From Nocardia suismassiliense (GTDB lineage Bacteria; Actinomycetota; Actinomycetes; Mycobacteriales; Mycobacteriaceae), in the NCBI RefSeq assembly GCF_900269665.1, contig NZ_LT985361.1:298557-362556 (forward strand): a stretch of 64,000 nt of DNA, written 5' to 3'. The position numbers and the translations under genes were made by a program. Of the stretch, positions 6,798 through 15,387 are shown in pieces (position 1 is the stretch's first letter; the number at the start of each line of letters is the position of its first letter). The notes beneath the pieces were generated by a model. The model had not been told where the DNA came from. It made no database searches and saw only the letters and a program-made list of their open reading frames with translations.

Positions 6798-8753
6798 ATG
6801 GCGACAGCCGCGAAAGTCGACGCCACCGAAGAACAGGCCCGCGCACTGGTCGAGGAGTCCCGCGAAACCAGCTGGGCCAAACCATCGTTCGCGAAGGAGA
6901 TGTTCCTCGGGCGGTTCCGGCTCGATCTGATCCACCCCTACCCAGAGCCGAGCCCGGAGGATGCCGCGCGAACCGAGGCCTACCTCGCCCGGCTGCGGCC
7001 GTTCTGCGAGTCCATCGACGGCGGGGTGATCGAGGCGGAGGGCCGGATCCCGGACGAGTACGTCAAGGGGCTCGCCGAACTCGGCTGCTTCGGCTTGAAG
7101 ATTCCAGAATCCTATGGCGGACAGGGCCTCTCCCAGTTCGGCTACAACCGGGCGTTGATGCTGGTCGGCTCCGCCCATCCCAGCCTCGGCGTGCTGCTCT
7201 CGGCGCACCAGTCCATCGGCGTGCCCGAGCCGCTGAAGCTGGCGGGCACCGCGGAGCAGAAAGCGGAGTTCCTGCCCCGCTGCGCCGCGGGCGCGGTGAG
7301 CGCCTTCCTGCTCACCGAGCCCGACGTCGGCTCCGACCCGGCCAGGATGGCCAGCACCGCCACCCCGGTCGATGACGGAACGGCCTATGAACTCAACGGC
7401 GTCAAGCTGTGGACTACCAATGGTGTGGTGGCCGAGCTGCTGGTGGTGATGGCCAGGGTGCCCAAGAGCGAGGGCCATCGCGGCGGCATCTCCGCGTTCG
7501 TGGTCGAGGCCGATTCGCCGGGCATCACCGTCGAGCGGCGCAATGCGTTCATGGGCCTTCGCGGCATCGAGAACGGTGTCACCAGAATGCACAACGTGCG
7601 GGTGCCGCGAGCCAACCTCATCGGGCGCGAAGGCGACGGCCTGAAGATCGCGCTCACCACCCTCAACGCGGGCAGGCTGGCCATCCCGGCGCTGTGCACC
7701 GCGTCGGCGAAGTGGTCGCTGAAGATCGCCAGGGAGTGGAGCACCGAGCGGGTGCAGTGGGGCAGGCCGGTCGGCGAGCACGAGGCGGTCGGCCAGAAGA
7801 TCTCCTTCATCGCCGCGACCACCTACGCGCTGGAGGCCGCGCTCGATCTGTCCGCCGCCATGTGCGACGAGGCGCGCAACGACATCCGGATCGAGGCGGC
7901 GCTGGCCAAGCTGTGGGCCAGCGAGATGAGCTGCACCATCGCCGACGAGCTCGTGCAGATCCGCGGTGGTCGCGGCTACGAGACGGCGGCCTCGCTCGCG
8001 GCCCGCGGCGAGCGTGCGGTCGGCGCCGAACAACTGGTCCGTGATCTGCGCATCAACCGGATCTTCGAAGGCTCCAGCGAGATCATGCGGCTGCTGATCG
8101 CCCGGGAGATGGCCGACGCGCACATGGCGGCCGCCGGCGCGCTGGTGGACCGCAACGCCGAGTTGAAGGACAAGGCCAAGGCGGCGGTCGGCGCAACCGG
8201 CTTCTATGCCAAGTGGTTCCCGCAACTCGCGGTCGGTTCGGGCACCGTGCCCGCGACCTATACCGAATTCGGTTCGCTGGCAAAACATCTGCGCTTCATC
8301 GAGCGCAGCTCGCGCAAACAGGCCAGGTCGCTGATGTACGCGATGGGCCGCTGGCAGGCGAAGCTCGAGTACAAGCAGAACTTCCTCGGCCGGATCGTCG
8401 ATATCGGCGCCGAGTTGTTCGCCATGTCGGCGGCCTGCGTGCGAGCGCACGCACTGCACGCCGCGGGCGCGCCGGAGGCCAACGCCGCCGCCGAGCTCGC
8501 CGACGCCTTCTGCAAGCAGGCCAGGGTGCGGGTGCGCAGCCTGTTCGACCGGCTCTGGGACAACACCGACGACGACGATCGCGCGCTGACCCGCGGCGTG
8601 CTCACCGGTCGCTACACCTGGCTGGAGGAGGGTGTGTTCGACCCCAGCGAGGGCACCGGTCCGTGGATCGCCGAGTGGCAGGTCGGCCCGTCCACCGAGG
8701 AGAACCTGCTGCGGCCGTTCCTCCCCTCCACCCGCAGCACCGCTACCCCATAA
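6798..8753 (+). CDS. fadE10: Acyl-CoA dehydrogenase, FadE10-like
   Basis: A 651-residue long-form acyl-CoA dehydrogenase. Visible blocks: GLAELGCFGLKIPESYGG (N-terminal helical domain), LLTEPDVGSDPARM (FAD/substrate domain), LWTTNG, GLRGIENGVTRMHNVRVP, and INRIFEGSSEIMRLLIARE near 440 carrying the region of the catalytic glutamate; a further 190-residue C-terminal helical extension follows. Length and block sequence match my recollection of mycobacterial FadE10 closely. It oxidises acyl-CoA to 2-enoyl-CoA with electrons passing to ETF; the chain length is unknown. ATG 6798 is chosen for its GAGGAGG six bases upstream. It is monocistronic between a palindrome and a strong hairpin. Confidence 0.85.
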   Translation: MATAAKVDATEEQARALVEESRETSWAKPSFAKEMFLGRFRLDLIHPYPEPSPEDAARTEAYLARLRPFCESIDGGVIEAEGRIPDEYVKGLAELGCFGLKIPESYGGQGLSQFGYNRALMLVGSAHPSLGVLLSAHQSIGVPEPLKLAGTAEQKAEFLPRCAAGAVSAFLLTEPDVGSDPARMASTATPVDDGTAYELNGVKLWTTNGVVAELLVVMARVPKSEGHRGGISAFVVEADSPGITVERRNAFMGLRGIENGVTRMHNVRVPRANLIGREGDGLKIALTTLNAGRLAIPALCTASAKWSLKIAREWSTERVQWGRPVGEHEAVGQKISFIAATTYALEAALDLSAAMCDEARNDIRIEAALAKLWASEMSCTIADELVQIRGGRGYETAASLAARGERAVGAEQLVRDLRINRIFEGSSEIMRLLIAREMADAHMAAAGALVDRNAELKDKAKAAVGATGFYAKWFPQLAVGSGTVPATYTEFGSLAKHLRFIERSSRKQARSLMYAMGRWQAKLEYKQNFLGRIVDIGAELFAMSAACVRAHALHAAGAPEANAAAELADAFCKQARVRVRSLFDRLWDNTDDDDRALTRGVLTGRYTWLEEGVFDPSEGTGPWIAEWQVGPSTEENLLRPFLPSTRSTATP

Positions 8754-8773
8754 ACGGTCGGCCGCTCACCGGG

Positions 8774-8809
8774 CGTCACGTTCGATAACGCTGTGCCACG
8801 AACGTGACG
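8774..8809. terminator. Hairpin after the fadE10-like gene
   Basis: CGTCACGTTCG at 8774-8784 pairs perfectly with 8799-8809 around a 14-base loop; flanking CGG/CCG can extend it. It starts 21 bases after the stop codon. No T-run follows. Confidence 0.6.
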
Positions 8810-8821
8810 TCCGGCGGGTGC

Positions 8822-9176
8822 ATCATCAGGCGAATATCAGTCCATATGGGCAAATCACTAGACGGGCATAGATTTTCATGACAGCGGAGCGGTGGCCGCT
8901 CTGTAACCAAATCTAGGGGAGTCTAGGGAATTCGATCGAGGGCCCGATATCGGGCAAGCGACGGACGATCATGGTTCTCTATCGGAATCTAGCGTTTGAC
9001 CTAGGGATTCCTAGATTGCCCGAGAGGGGAGCGGCGCCGGGGCGGTAACTACGTCTCCGGCGTCAGTTGCACAACTTGTCCATAACGCCGGGTATGACCT
9101 GCTAACGCGGCGGAAATGTATATCGACAACCGGGCAAGAACGCTCCGCGAGGATGCACCCTCCCCAGGAGGACGTC
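8822..9176. other. Non-coding region with CTAG cluster and palindromes
   Basis: No gene is visible here. Six CTAG tetramers lie between 8858 and 9014, including CTAGG-N5-CTAGG at 8913-8927 and CTAGG-N5-CTAGA at 9001-9015. There is also a perfect palindrome GCCCGATATCGGGC at 8942-8955 and a short hairpin GAGCGG-TGG-CCGCTC at 8886-8900. This is the promoter region of the hydrolase at 9177 and appears to carry several binding sites. Confidence 0.45.
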
Positions 9177-10142
9177 ATGTCCATGATCATCGCCCGCAGC
9201 GCCGCTGGCTATGACGGTCACCGTGTCACCGTGTCGGCCGACGACGGCGTTCCACTGTCGGTCCGCGTGTTCGGCACCGACACCGCACCTGTCACCGTGG
9301 TATTCGCCCACGGCCACTGCTTACGCACCGAATCGTGGCGCTTCCTGCGCGACCAACTGCTGCGTCAGTGGGGTGCCGAAACCAGGATGGTGTTCTACGA
9401 CCACCGCGGTCACGGCGAATCCGGGCAGGCCCACCCGTCGACGTACACCATCGACCAGCTCGGCCACGACCTCGACGCCGTGCTGCGCACGGTCGCGCCG
9501 ACCGGACCGGTGATCCTGATCGGGCATTCGATGGGCGCGATGGTCGTGCTCGCTTACGCCCGGCTGTTCCCGGAGATGATCGGCACCCGCATCGTCGGTG
9601 TCGGCCTGATCGCGGGCGCTGCCAACGGCATCACCGAGGTCGGCCTCGGCCGGTTCCTCAAGCGCCGCGCGGTGAACTCGCTGCAGGTGGCCGTGGTTCG
9701 CGCGCCGCGCGTCATGCAGGGCTCGAAGCGGCTGTCCCGCCGGATCTTCGAGCCGATCATCCGGGCGGCGAATTCCGGTACCAGGAAGGTGAATCCGCGC
9801 ATGGTCGCGGTCGCCACCGCCATGCTGAACGACACGCCACTGCTGACCATGTCCAGCTTCCTCGCCTCGCTGATCACCTTCGACGAGACCGCGACCCTGC
9901 ACCGCCTCGGCACCATCCCGGCGCTGGTGCTGGCGGGCACGGCGGACATCGTGGTGCCGTTCGCGCATTCGGTGGTGCTCGCCTCGCAGCTGGCCGGCTC
10001 GCAACTGGTTCCGCTCGAAGGGGCGGGGCACAGCGTGATCTTCGAGCGGGCCGAGGAGGTCGCGCTGTCCATCGTCGGACTGGTCGATCAGGTCGTCGCG
10101 AGCCTGCGCGGGCAGGGGCCGGAGTACGCCGTCGCCGGATGA
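9177..10142 (+). CDS. Alpha/beta-fold hydrolase
   Basis: A 321-residue alpha/beta hydrolase without signal peptide. The oxyanion region FAHGHC is at residues 43-48, DHRGHGESG at 75-83, the nucleophile elbow GHSMG puts Ser118 at the active site, the acid lies in LAGTADIVVP and the base in GAGHSVIFE near 290. ATG 9177 has CAGGAGG five bases upstream; an in-frame ATG at 9153 lacks one. Sequence class suggests an esterase or lipase-like enzyme; the substrate is unknown. It sits behind a long leader with CTAG repeats and is followed by 257 bp before the next gene, so it is probably transcribed alone. Confidence 0.85.
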   Translation: MSMIIARSAAGYDGHRVTVSADDGVPLSVRVFGTDTAPVTVVFAHGHCLRTESWRFLRDQLLRQWGAETRMVFYDHRGHGESGQAHPSTYTIDQLGHDLDAVLRTVAPTGPVILIGHSMGAMVVLAYARLFPEMIGTRIVGVGLIAGAANGITEVGLGRFLKRRAVNSLQVAVVRAPRVMQGSKRLSRRIFEPIIRAANSGTRKVNPRMVAVATAMLNDTPLLTMSSFLASLITFDETATLHRLGTIPALVLAGTADIVVPFAHSVVLASQLAGSQLVPLEGAGHSVIFERAEEVALSIVGLVDQVVASLRGQGPEYAVAG

Positions 10143-10399
10143 GTGCCGAGTGAGTCGGGAGTACCGAAAATGACCCACCGTCGGTTCACACAAAGCGCGA
10201 TGCCGGAGGCTGAGCAACAATTGGGCGAACTGCCGAAGATTCGCAGCTGACGAGCCAGATCAGGAATCTTTCTGTACTGTGTTAAAGATCACGTTGTGTG
10301 GTGAGTCACACGGCTTGGTGCAGCGCGCTTCCAGGCAGGACACGGAAGTACCCGTTACCCACCGAGTTCGCATGTCTGCCCGGAACACAGGAGGTATCG

Positions 10400-10687
10400 A
10401 TGACACGCAGCGAAATCGCGGAACTCCGCTACACCGTCGGCCAGCTCCGGCAATCCATCGGCGCACTGCGCGCCCACTACGGTGACGCCAACATGGTGCG
10501 GCGGCTGGAGAACGATCTCGAGCGGCTCGTCATCGACGCCGACGAGCTCGAGCAGTCGCCGCCGCCGGAGGTCCGCCGCCGCCCGCAGGACACCATCTAC
10601 GTCCCGGACAGCAAGTCCGACGAGGCGGCCTGGATGGGTGCGCAGGACGAGGGGCTGGGTTTCCACTCCCGCCCGCGGACCGAGTAG
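10400..10687 (+). CDS. Small conserved hypothetical protein
   Basis: A 95-residue soluble protein. The first half (EIAELRYTVGQLRQSIGALR, then MVRRLENDLERLVIDADELE) is strongly helical with a coiled-coil look; the second half is polar and Pro/Arg-rich with DTIYVPD and WMGAQDEGLGFHSR. AGGAGG lies five bases before the ATG. No enzyme motif is visible. The 257-bp leader upstream contains GTGTG-N6-CACAC at about 10295-10310, a possible binding site. A strong hairpin follows the stop. The function is unknown. Confidence 0.7.
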   Translation: MTRSEIAELRYTVGQLRQSIGALRAHYGDANMVRRLENDLERLVIDADELEQSPPPEVRRRPQDTIYVPDSKSDEAAWMGAQDEGLGFHSRPRTE

Positions 10688-10701
10688 CGCACGACCGAAC
10701 A

Positions 10702-10740
10702 ACTTCGCGGGCCCGCTCCGTGCCGGTGGGCCCGCGAAGT
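10702..10740. terminator. Strong hairpin terminator
   Basis: ACTTCGCGGGCCC at 10702-10714 pairs perfectly with 10728-10740 around 13 bases. It begins 14 bases after the small gene's stop and also lies downstream of the convergent thiolase gene. Confidence 0.7.
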
Positions 10741-10760
10741 CGCGTCCACCCCCGGCAGCC

Positions 10761-10838
10761 TCGGGCCCGATCCCCCGGTGCGTTCAGGCCCGAGTGCGGT
10801 CGGGCCCGATCCCCGAGTGCGGTCAGGCCCGATGGCGG
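10761..10838. repeat. 39-bp imperfect tandem duplication
   Basis: Two adjacent 39-base units, 10761-10799 and 10800-10838, both beginning TCGGGCCCGATCCCC and containing CAGGCCCGA. They differ at a handful of positions. The second unit runs across the stop codon of the thiolase gene at 10823. Confidence 0.7.
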
Positions 10839-12049
10839 CCGAACCGCCGGGCCGGGCGGGCGCCGTGGAACCGAGCTCCGCGCGGAGTCTCGGCGACCGG
10901 TGCGGCCGCGGCCGATTCGAACAACGCGGCGATGCCGTGATCGTGGCCGAGGGCGATCGCCTCCAAGCCGTAGGTGCCGCCCGTGCGGGCTAGTTCGTGC
11001 AGCATCGTGGTCATGATCCGCAAGCCGGTGGCGCCCACCGGGTGCCCCAGCGCGATGGCCGAACCGTTCACGTTCAGCCGATCCCGCGGATCGAATTCCC
11101 ATTCCCGCGCCAGCGCAAGCACTTCCACCGCGAAACCCTCGTTGACCTCGACCAGATCGATCTCGTCCAGTCCGATCCCGGTGCGGCCGAGCACCTTCGC
11201 CACGGCGGGCGCGGCTCCGAGCGTCGCCGTCGCCGAGTCACATCCGGCCGCGGCCCAACCGGCCAGATACGCCATCGGCGTCAGGCCGAGTTCGTCCAGT
11301 CGCTCCTCGGCGACCACGAGACACGCCGACGCGCCATGCCGGTGCGCAGTCATATTGCCCGCGGTCACCACACCGTTGGCGAACAACGGACGCAACGCGG
11401 CCAAGGTGTAGGTGGAGACGTCGTCGCGCACACCCTCGTCACGCAGGATCCGATGTCCCCCGGTGCCTTCGACATCCGCGGCGGACCAGCCCGGCTCGCT
11501 GGCCACGCCGACCGGAATCACCTCGGCGGCGAAGGTGCCCTGCCGCCAGGCGCGCGCGGCCTTGCGATGGCTGGCCGCCGCGAACTCGTCGGCTTCGGCC
11601 CGGCTGACGCCGTAGTGGCGAGCCAGTTCCTCGGCGTTGCGCAGATCGGCGACCCACACCGAATCCCCTTGACGGACAGTGGCATCCGCGGCGCACTCGA
11701 CGCCGCCCGCCACCACCACATCGGCGGCGCCGGTCTGCACCATCATGGCCGCGGTGATCACCGCCTGCAGGCCGCTGCCGCAGCGGCGATCGGTGAGGAA
11801 GCCGGGAACGGCGAACGGTAGCCCGGCGCCACGCGCGGCCAGCCTGCTCAACTCCGGCGCGTTGGCCAGACCCCCGTCGACGCAAGCCATCGCGACATCC
11901 TCGATGCGCATCGGGTCGACCCCGGAGCGCTCGATCACTGCGGACAGCACCGTCGAGGCCAGCCACTCCGGCGGCATTCCCGACAGCGCACCCCCTTCGA
12001 TCCCACTGGGCGTACGGACCGGCGCGACGATCGCGGCTCTTCGCATCAT
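10823..12049 (-). CDS. Thiolase-family acyltransferase lacking the second catalytic cysteine
   Basis: A 408-residue thiolase-fold protein. The nucleophile Cys90 is in TDRRCGSGLQAV, the NEGFA motif at about 303-307 corresponds to NEAFA, and His336 is in NVNGSAIALGHPVGATG. The second catalytic cysteine, normally in CxGGG near the C-terminus, is replaced: GLEAIALGHDHGIAA has Ala366 at that place. The N-terminal half and GNMTAHRHGASA also depart from classic acetyl-CoA acetyltransferases. It may perform only part of the thiolase cycle, or a Claisen-type variant reaction. GGAAGG lies six bases before ATG 12049. It converges on the gene at 10400 and diverges from the sdh operon. Confidence 0.82.
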   Translation of the reverse strand: MMRRAAIVAPVRTPSGIEGGALSGMPPEWLASTVLSAVIERSGVDPMRIEDVAMACVDGGLANAPELSRLAARGAGLPFAVPGFLTDRRCGSGLQAVITAAMMVQTGAADVVVAGGVECAADATVRQGDSVWVADLRNAEELARHYGVSRAEADEFAAASHRKAARAWRQGTFAAEVIPVGVASEPGWSAADVEGTGGHRILRDEGVRDDVSTYTLAALRPLFANGVVTAGNMTAHRHGASACLVVAEERLDELGLTPMAYLAGWAAAGCDSATATLGAAPAVAKVLGRTGIGLDEIDLVEVNEGFAVEVLALAREWEFDPRDRLNVNGSAIALGHPVGATGLRIMTTMLHELARTGGTYGLEAIALGHDHGIAALFESAAAAPVAETPRGARFHGARPARRFGRHRA

Positions 12050-12462
12050 GGTCTTCCTTCCCCCGGCCTGGCGCCATGTCCGATCAGCGGCGCTCGCAAG
12101 CCTGGTGGTCGAGCAGGCTGTCGCCACCGGTCCCTCACGCGAACCGCACGGACATCGGCGCACGTCAGCGGGCACATCTCGGAAAAAGAGGACCACAAAT
12201 ATGTTGCCGCCGTGTGACGCTCGGCGCGTCGGCATTTCGACTCCAGGTTTCCTTTCCGGGCACCTGTCTCGAATCGTGTTCTGTTTTAGTCGAGTTCGAA
12301 GAGTTTGCGGTCCGTTCACCACCGGACCGCCTCAGTTGAAGCGACATCGAATGTGGCGCAAATCACGGGCATCCCGGCGGGTCTGGAATGCCGGGACCCC
12401 GCTCGAGCGATAGCCGGGGTGTCGTATGGTGCTGGGCATCACATTCGATTGCGGAGGTAACG
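12050..12462. other. Divergent control region between thiolase and sdh
   Basis: No gene is visible. The stretch holds the thiolase promoter (minus) and the sdh promoter (plus). GCGGTCCG at 12307 pairs with CGGACCGC ending at 12330, and TCCCGGC/GCCGGGA form a second hairpin near 12372-12398. A T-rich patch (TTCTGTTTTAG, about 12280-12290) is the likeliest minus-strand promoter element. Confidence 0.35.
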
Positions 12463-12504
12463 ATGACCACCCGCACAGCAGATCAGCGAGGCATTTACCT
12501 GTGA
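12463..12504 (+). CDS. Short leader peptide upstream of sdh
   Basis: A 13-codon frame encoding MTTRTADQRGIYL, with an excellent ribosome site (GGAGGTAACG) before its ATG. It ends 76 bases before the GTG of the sdh membrane-subunit gene. The ribosome site is stronger than that of the sdh gene itself, so translation of the leader could set sdh expression. It contains no run of one amino acid, so a classical attenuator is not obvious. Confidence 0.4.
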   Translation: MTTRTADQRGIYL

Positions 12505-12580
12505 GTGAGCGCAGCGATCGAACCAAAAACACAGCGCCCTCGGCATTCACGGCGGTGCCGAGCGCCAGCGAGGCGCGGTC

Positions 12581-13414
12581 GTGAGTGCCGCACCGACCAC
12601 CACCACCCCGGAAACGGGGACCGGCGTCTTCAGCAGGACCAGGGCTCGCATCTCCGAACGCACGCTACGTACCGATCGCTGGTGGATTCCGCCGGCGATC
12701 ACGGTGCTCGGCCTCGCCGCGTTCGTCATCTACGCGACGGTCAGATCCTATGCGCGCGACCACTATTGGGTCGCCGACTACCACTATCTGACGCCGTTCT
12801 ACTCACCGTGCCTCAGCACCGCGTGCGTCGAGGGCTCCAGCCACTTCGGCACACCGTTCGGCGATCTGCCCGCGATTCTGCCGCTGGGTTTCGTGGTGCT
12901 GCCGTTCCTGCTCGGTTTCCGGCTGACCTGCTACTACTACCGCAAGGCCTATTACCGCGCGGTGTGGTTCTCCCCGCCCGCCTGCGCGGTCGCCGAGCCG
13001 CACGCCAAGTACACCGGCGAGACCAAGCTGCCGCTGATCATCCAGAACGCGCACCGCTACTTCTTCTATGTGGCCGTGGTGGTTTCGGTGATCAACACCT
13101 ACGACGCGGCCGTGGCTTTCCACGGTGCCGACGGCGGCTTCGGCTTCGGTCTCGGCAATATCGTCCTGTGGGTCAACGTGATCCTGCTCTGGGCATACAC
13201 GCTGTCCTGCCATTCCTGCCGGCATATCGCCGGCGGCCGGCTCAAGCACTTCTCCGCCCATCCGGTGCGCTACTGGTTCTGGACCCAGGTCTCGAAGTTG
13301 AACACCCGGCACATGGCACTGGCCTGGACCACCCTCGGCACCCTGGTGCTGACCGACTTCTACGTCATGTTGGTTGCCAGCGAGAAGATTTCGGACTTGC
13401 GGTTCATCAACTGA
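12581..13414 (+). CDS. Succinate dehydrogenase/fumarate reductase membrane anchor, Sdh1-type
   Basis: A 277-residue integral membrane protein with about five hydrophobic segments (near residues 36-55, 95-115, 155-175, 190-210 and 245-265). Its position directly before the flavoprotein and iron-sulfur genes and motifs such as NAHRYFFY and SCHSCRHIAGGRLKH identify it as the membrane subunit of the mycobacterial Sdh1 type. Histidines in those motifs are candidate haem or quinone-site ligands (inference). The start is GTG at 12581 after a weak GCGAGG. It anchors the complex that passes electrons from succinate to menaquinone. The operon order is membrane, flavoprotein, iron-sulfur. Confidence 0.85.
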   Translation: MSAAPTTTTPETGTGVFSRTRARISERTLRTDRWWIPPAITVLGLAAFVIYATVRSYARDHYWVADYHYLTPFYSPCLSTACVEGSSHFGTPFGDLPAILPLGFVVLPFLLGFRLTCYYYRKAYYRAVWFSPPACAVAEPHAKYTGETKLPLIIQNAHRYFFYVAVVVSVINTYDAAVAFHGADGGFGFGLGNIVLWVNVILLWAYTLSCHSCRHIAGGRLKHFSAHPVRYWFWTQVSKLNTRHMALAWTTLGTLVLTDFYVMLVASEKISDLRFIN

Positions 13415-13444
13415 CCCGCCCCAACCCCAGGAGTATTCGCGGCC

Positions 13445-15385
13445 ATGCCAGAAGTGGAACGGCACAAGTACGACGTCGTCGTCATCGGGGCCGGTGGCGC
13501 AGGATTGCGCGCGGTGATCGAGGCCAGAGAACACGGCCATTCCGTCGCGGTGGTGTGCAAATCCTTGTTCGGCAAGGCGCACACCGTGATGGCCGAAGGC
13601 GGCTGCGCCGCGTCGATGGGCAATGCCAACGAAAAGGACAACTGGCAAACGCATTTCAAGGACACCATGCGTGGTGGCAAGTTCCTCAACAACTGGCGCA
13701 TGGCCGAACTGCATGCCCAGGAGGCGCCCGACCGGGTGTGGGAACTGGAAACCTATGGGGCGCTGTTCGATCGGACCGCGGACGGCCGGATCAGCCAGCG
13801 CAACTTCGGTGGCCACACCTACCCGCGGCTCGCGCACGTCGGTGACCGCACCGGGCTGGAAATCATCCGCACCATGCAGCAGAAAATCGTCTCGCTGCAG
13901 CAGGAGGATTACGCGGCGACCGGCGACTACGAGGCGCGCATCAAGGTCTTCTCCGAATGCACCATCACCGAACTGCTCAAGGACGGCGACCGCATTTCCG
14001 GTGCGTTCGGCTATTGGCGCGAGTCCGGCCGATTCGTGCTTTTCGAAACTCCCGCAGTGGTTCTCGCGACCGGCGGCATCGGCAAGTCGTACAAGGTGAC
14101 CTCGAATTCGTGGGAGTACACCGGCGACGGCCACGCGCTCGCGCTGCGAGCAGGCGCGACGTTGATCAACATGGAGTTCTTGCAGTTCCACCCGACCGGC
14201 ATGGTCTGGCCGCCCAGCGTCAAGGGCATCCTGGTCACCGAGGGGGTGCGCGGTGACGGTGGCGTGTTGAAGAACACCGAGGGCAAGCGGTTCATGTTCG
14301 ACTACATCCCGCCGGTCTTCAAGGGGCAGTACGCCGAGACCGAGGAGGAGGCCGATCAGTGGTTGCGCGACAACGATTCCGCGCGCCGAACCCCTGACCT
14401 GCTGCCGCGGGACGAGGTCGCGCGCGCGATCAACGAGGAGGTCAAGGCCGGTCGCGGCACACCGCACGGCGGGGTCTACCTCGATATCGCCTCGCGCATG
14501 CCCGCCGAGGAGATCAAGCGCCGCCTGCCGTCCATGCACCATCAGTTCAAAGAGCTTGCCGACGTGGACATTACGGCGGAGCCGATGGAGGTGGGCCCGA
14601 CCTGTCACTACGTGATGGGCGGCATCGAGGTCGAACCCGATACCGGGGCGGCGACAGTGCCCGGATTGTTCGCCGCGGGTGAGTGTTCCGGCGGTATGCA
14701 CGGCTCCAACCGGCTCGGCGGCAACTCGCTGTCGGACCTGCTGGTCTTCGGCCGCCGGGCCGGGCTCGGCGCCGCCGCGTATGTCGAGCAGCTCGCGCAG
14801 CGGCCCTCGATCACCGACGCCGACATCACCGCAGCCGCGAAAGTCGCGCTGGCGCCGTTCGATCCGCCGTCCGACGGCCGGGGTGAGAACCCCTACACCC
14901 TGCACACCGATCTGCAGCAGACGATGAACGACCTGGTCGGCATCATCCGCAAGGAGCACGAGGTGCGCGAGGCGCTCAGCAAGCTCGAAGAGCTGCGGGC
15001 CCGGTTCAAGCAGGTCACCGTCGAGGGGCACCGGCAGTTCAACCCGGGCTGGCATCTCGCGCTCGATCTGGAGAACATGCTGCTGGTCAGCGAGTGCGTC
15101 GCGAAGGCGGCGTTGCTGCGCACCGAGAGTCGCGGCGGGCACACGCGCGACGATCATCCGTCGATGGATCCCGGCTGGCGGCACAAGCTGCTGGTGTGCG
15201 CGGTGGATCCGAGCACGGCGGGGGAGACCATCCCGGACGTCACTGTGACGCCCAAGGAGCAGACCCCGATGCGACCGGAACTGCTCGCCCTTTTCGAACT
15301 CGGCGAGCTCGAAAAGTACTACACCCCCGACGAAATCGCCGGGCATCCGGCGGCAGCCGGGAAATCGACAGAGCGAGAGGCGTAG
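13445..15385 (+). CDS. sdhA: Succinate dehydrogenase flavoprotein subunit
   Basis: A 646-residue FAD subunit that oxidises succinate to fumarate in the respiratory chain and TCA cycle. The dinucleotide fold VVVIGAGGAGLRA starts at residue 11, the flavin-linkage region FGKAHTVMAEGGCAA follows near 40-55 with the histidine expected to bind FAD covalently, then LATGGIG, the substrate site FHPTGM and TEGVRGDGG, and SGGMHGSNRLGGNSLSDLLVFG with the catalytic Arg region. AGGAG lies 11 bases before the ATG. It is 30 bp after the membrane gene and 2 bp before the iron-sulfur gene, forming a tight operon. Confidence 0.93.
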   Translation: MPEVERHKYDVVVIGAGGAGLRAVIEAREHGHSVAVVCKSLFGKAHTVMAEGGCAASMGNANEKDNWQTHFKDTMRGGKFLNNWRMAELHAQEAPDRVWELETYGALFDRTADGRISQRNFGGHTYPRLAHVGDRTGLEIIRTMQQKIVSLQQEDYAATGDYEARIKVFSECTITELLKDGDRISGAFGYWRESGRFVLFETPAVVLATGGIGKSYKVTSNSWEYTGDGHALALRAGATLINMEFLQFHPTGMVWPPSVKGILVTEGVRGDGGVLKNTEGKRFMFDYIPPVFKGQYAETEEEADQWLRDNDSARRTPDLLPRDEVARAINEEVKAGRGTPHGGVYLDIASRMPAEEIKRRLPSMHHQFKELADVDITAEPMEVGPTCHYVMGGIEVEPDTGAATVPGLFAAGECSGGMHGSNRLGGNSLSDLLVFGRRAGLGAAAYVEQLAQRPSITDADITAAAKVALAPFDPPSDGRGENPYTLHTDLQQTMNDLVGIIRKEHEVREALSKLEELRARFKQVTVEGHRQFNPGWHLALDLENMLLVSECVAKAALLRTESRGGHTRDDHPSMDPGWRHKLLVCAVDPSTAGETIPDVTVTPKEQTPMRPELLALFELGELEKYYTPDEIAGHPAAAGKSTEREA

Positions 15386-15387
15386 CG

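Noticed and set aside
12803..15346. Long minus-strand open frame opposite sdhA
   Set aside because: Antisense shadow: low-complexity His/Arg/Gly-rich translation and no family motif.
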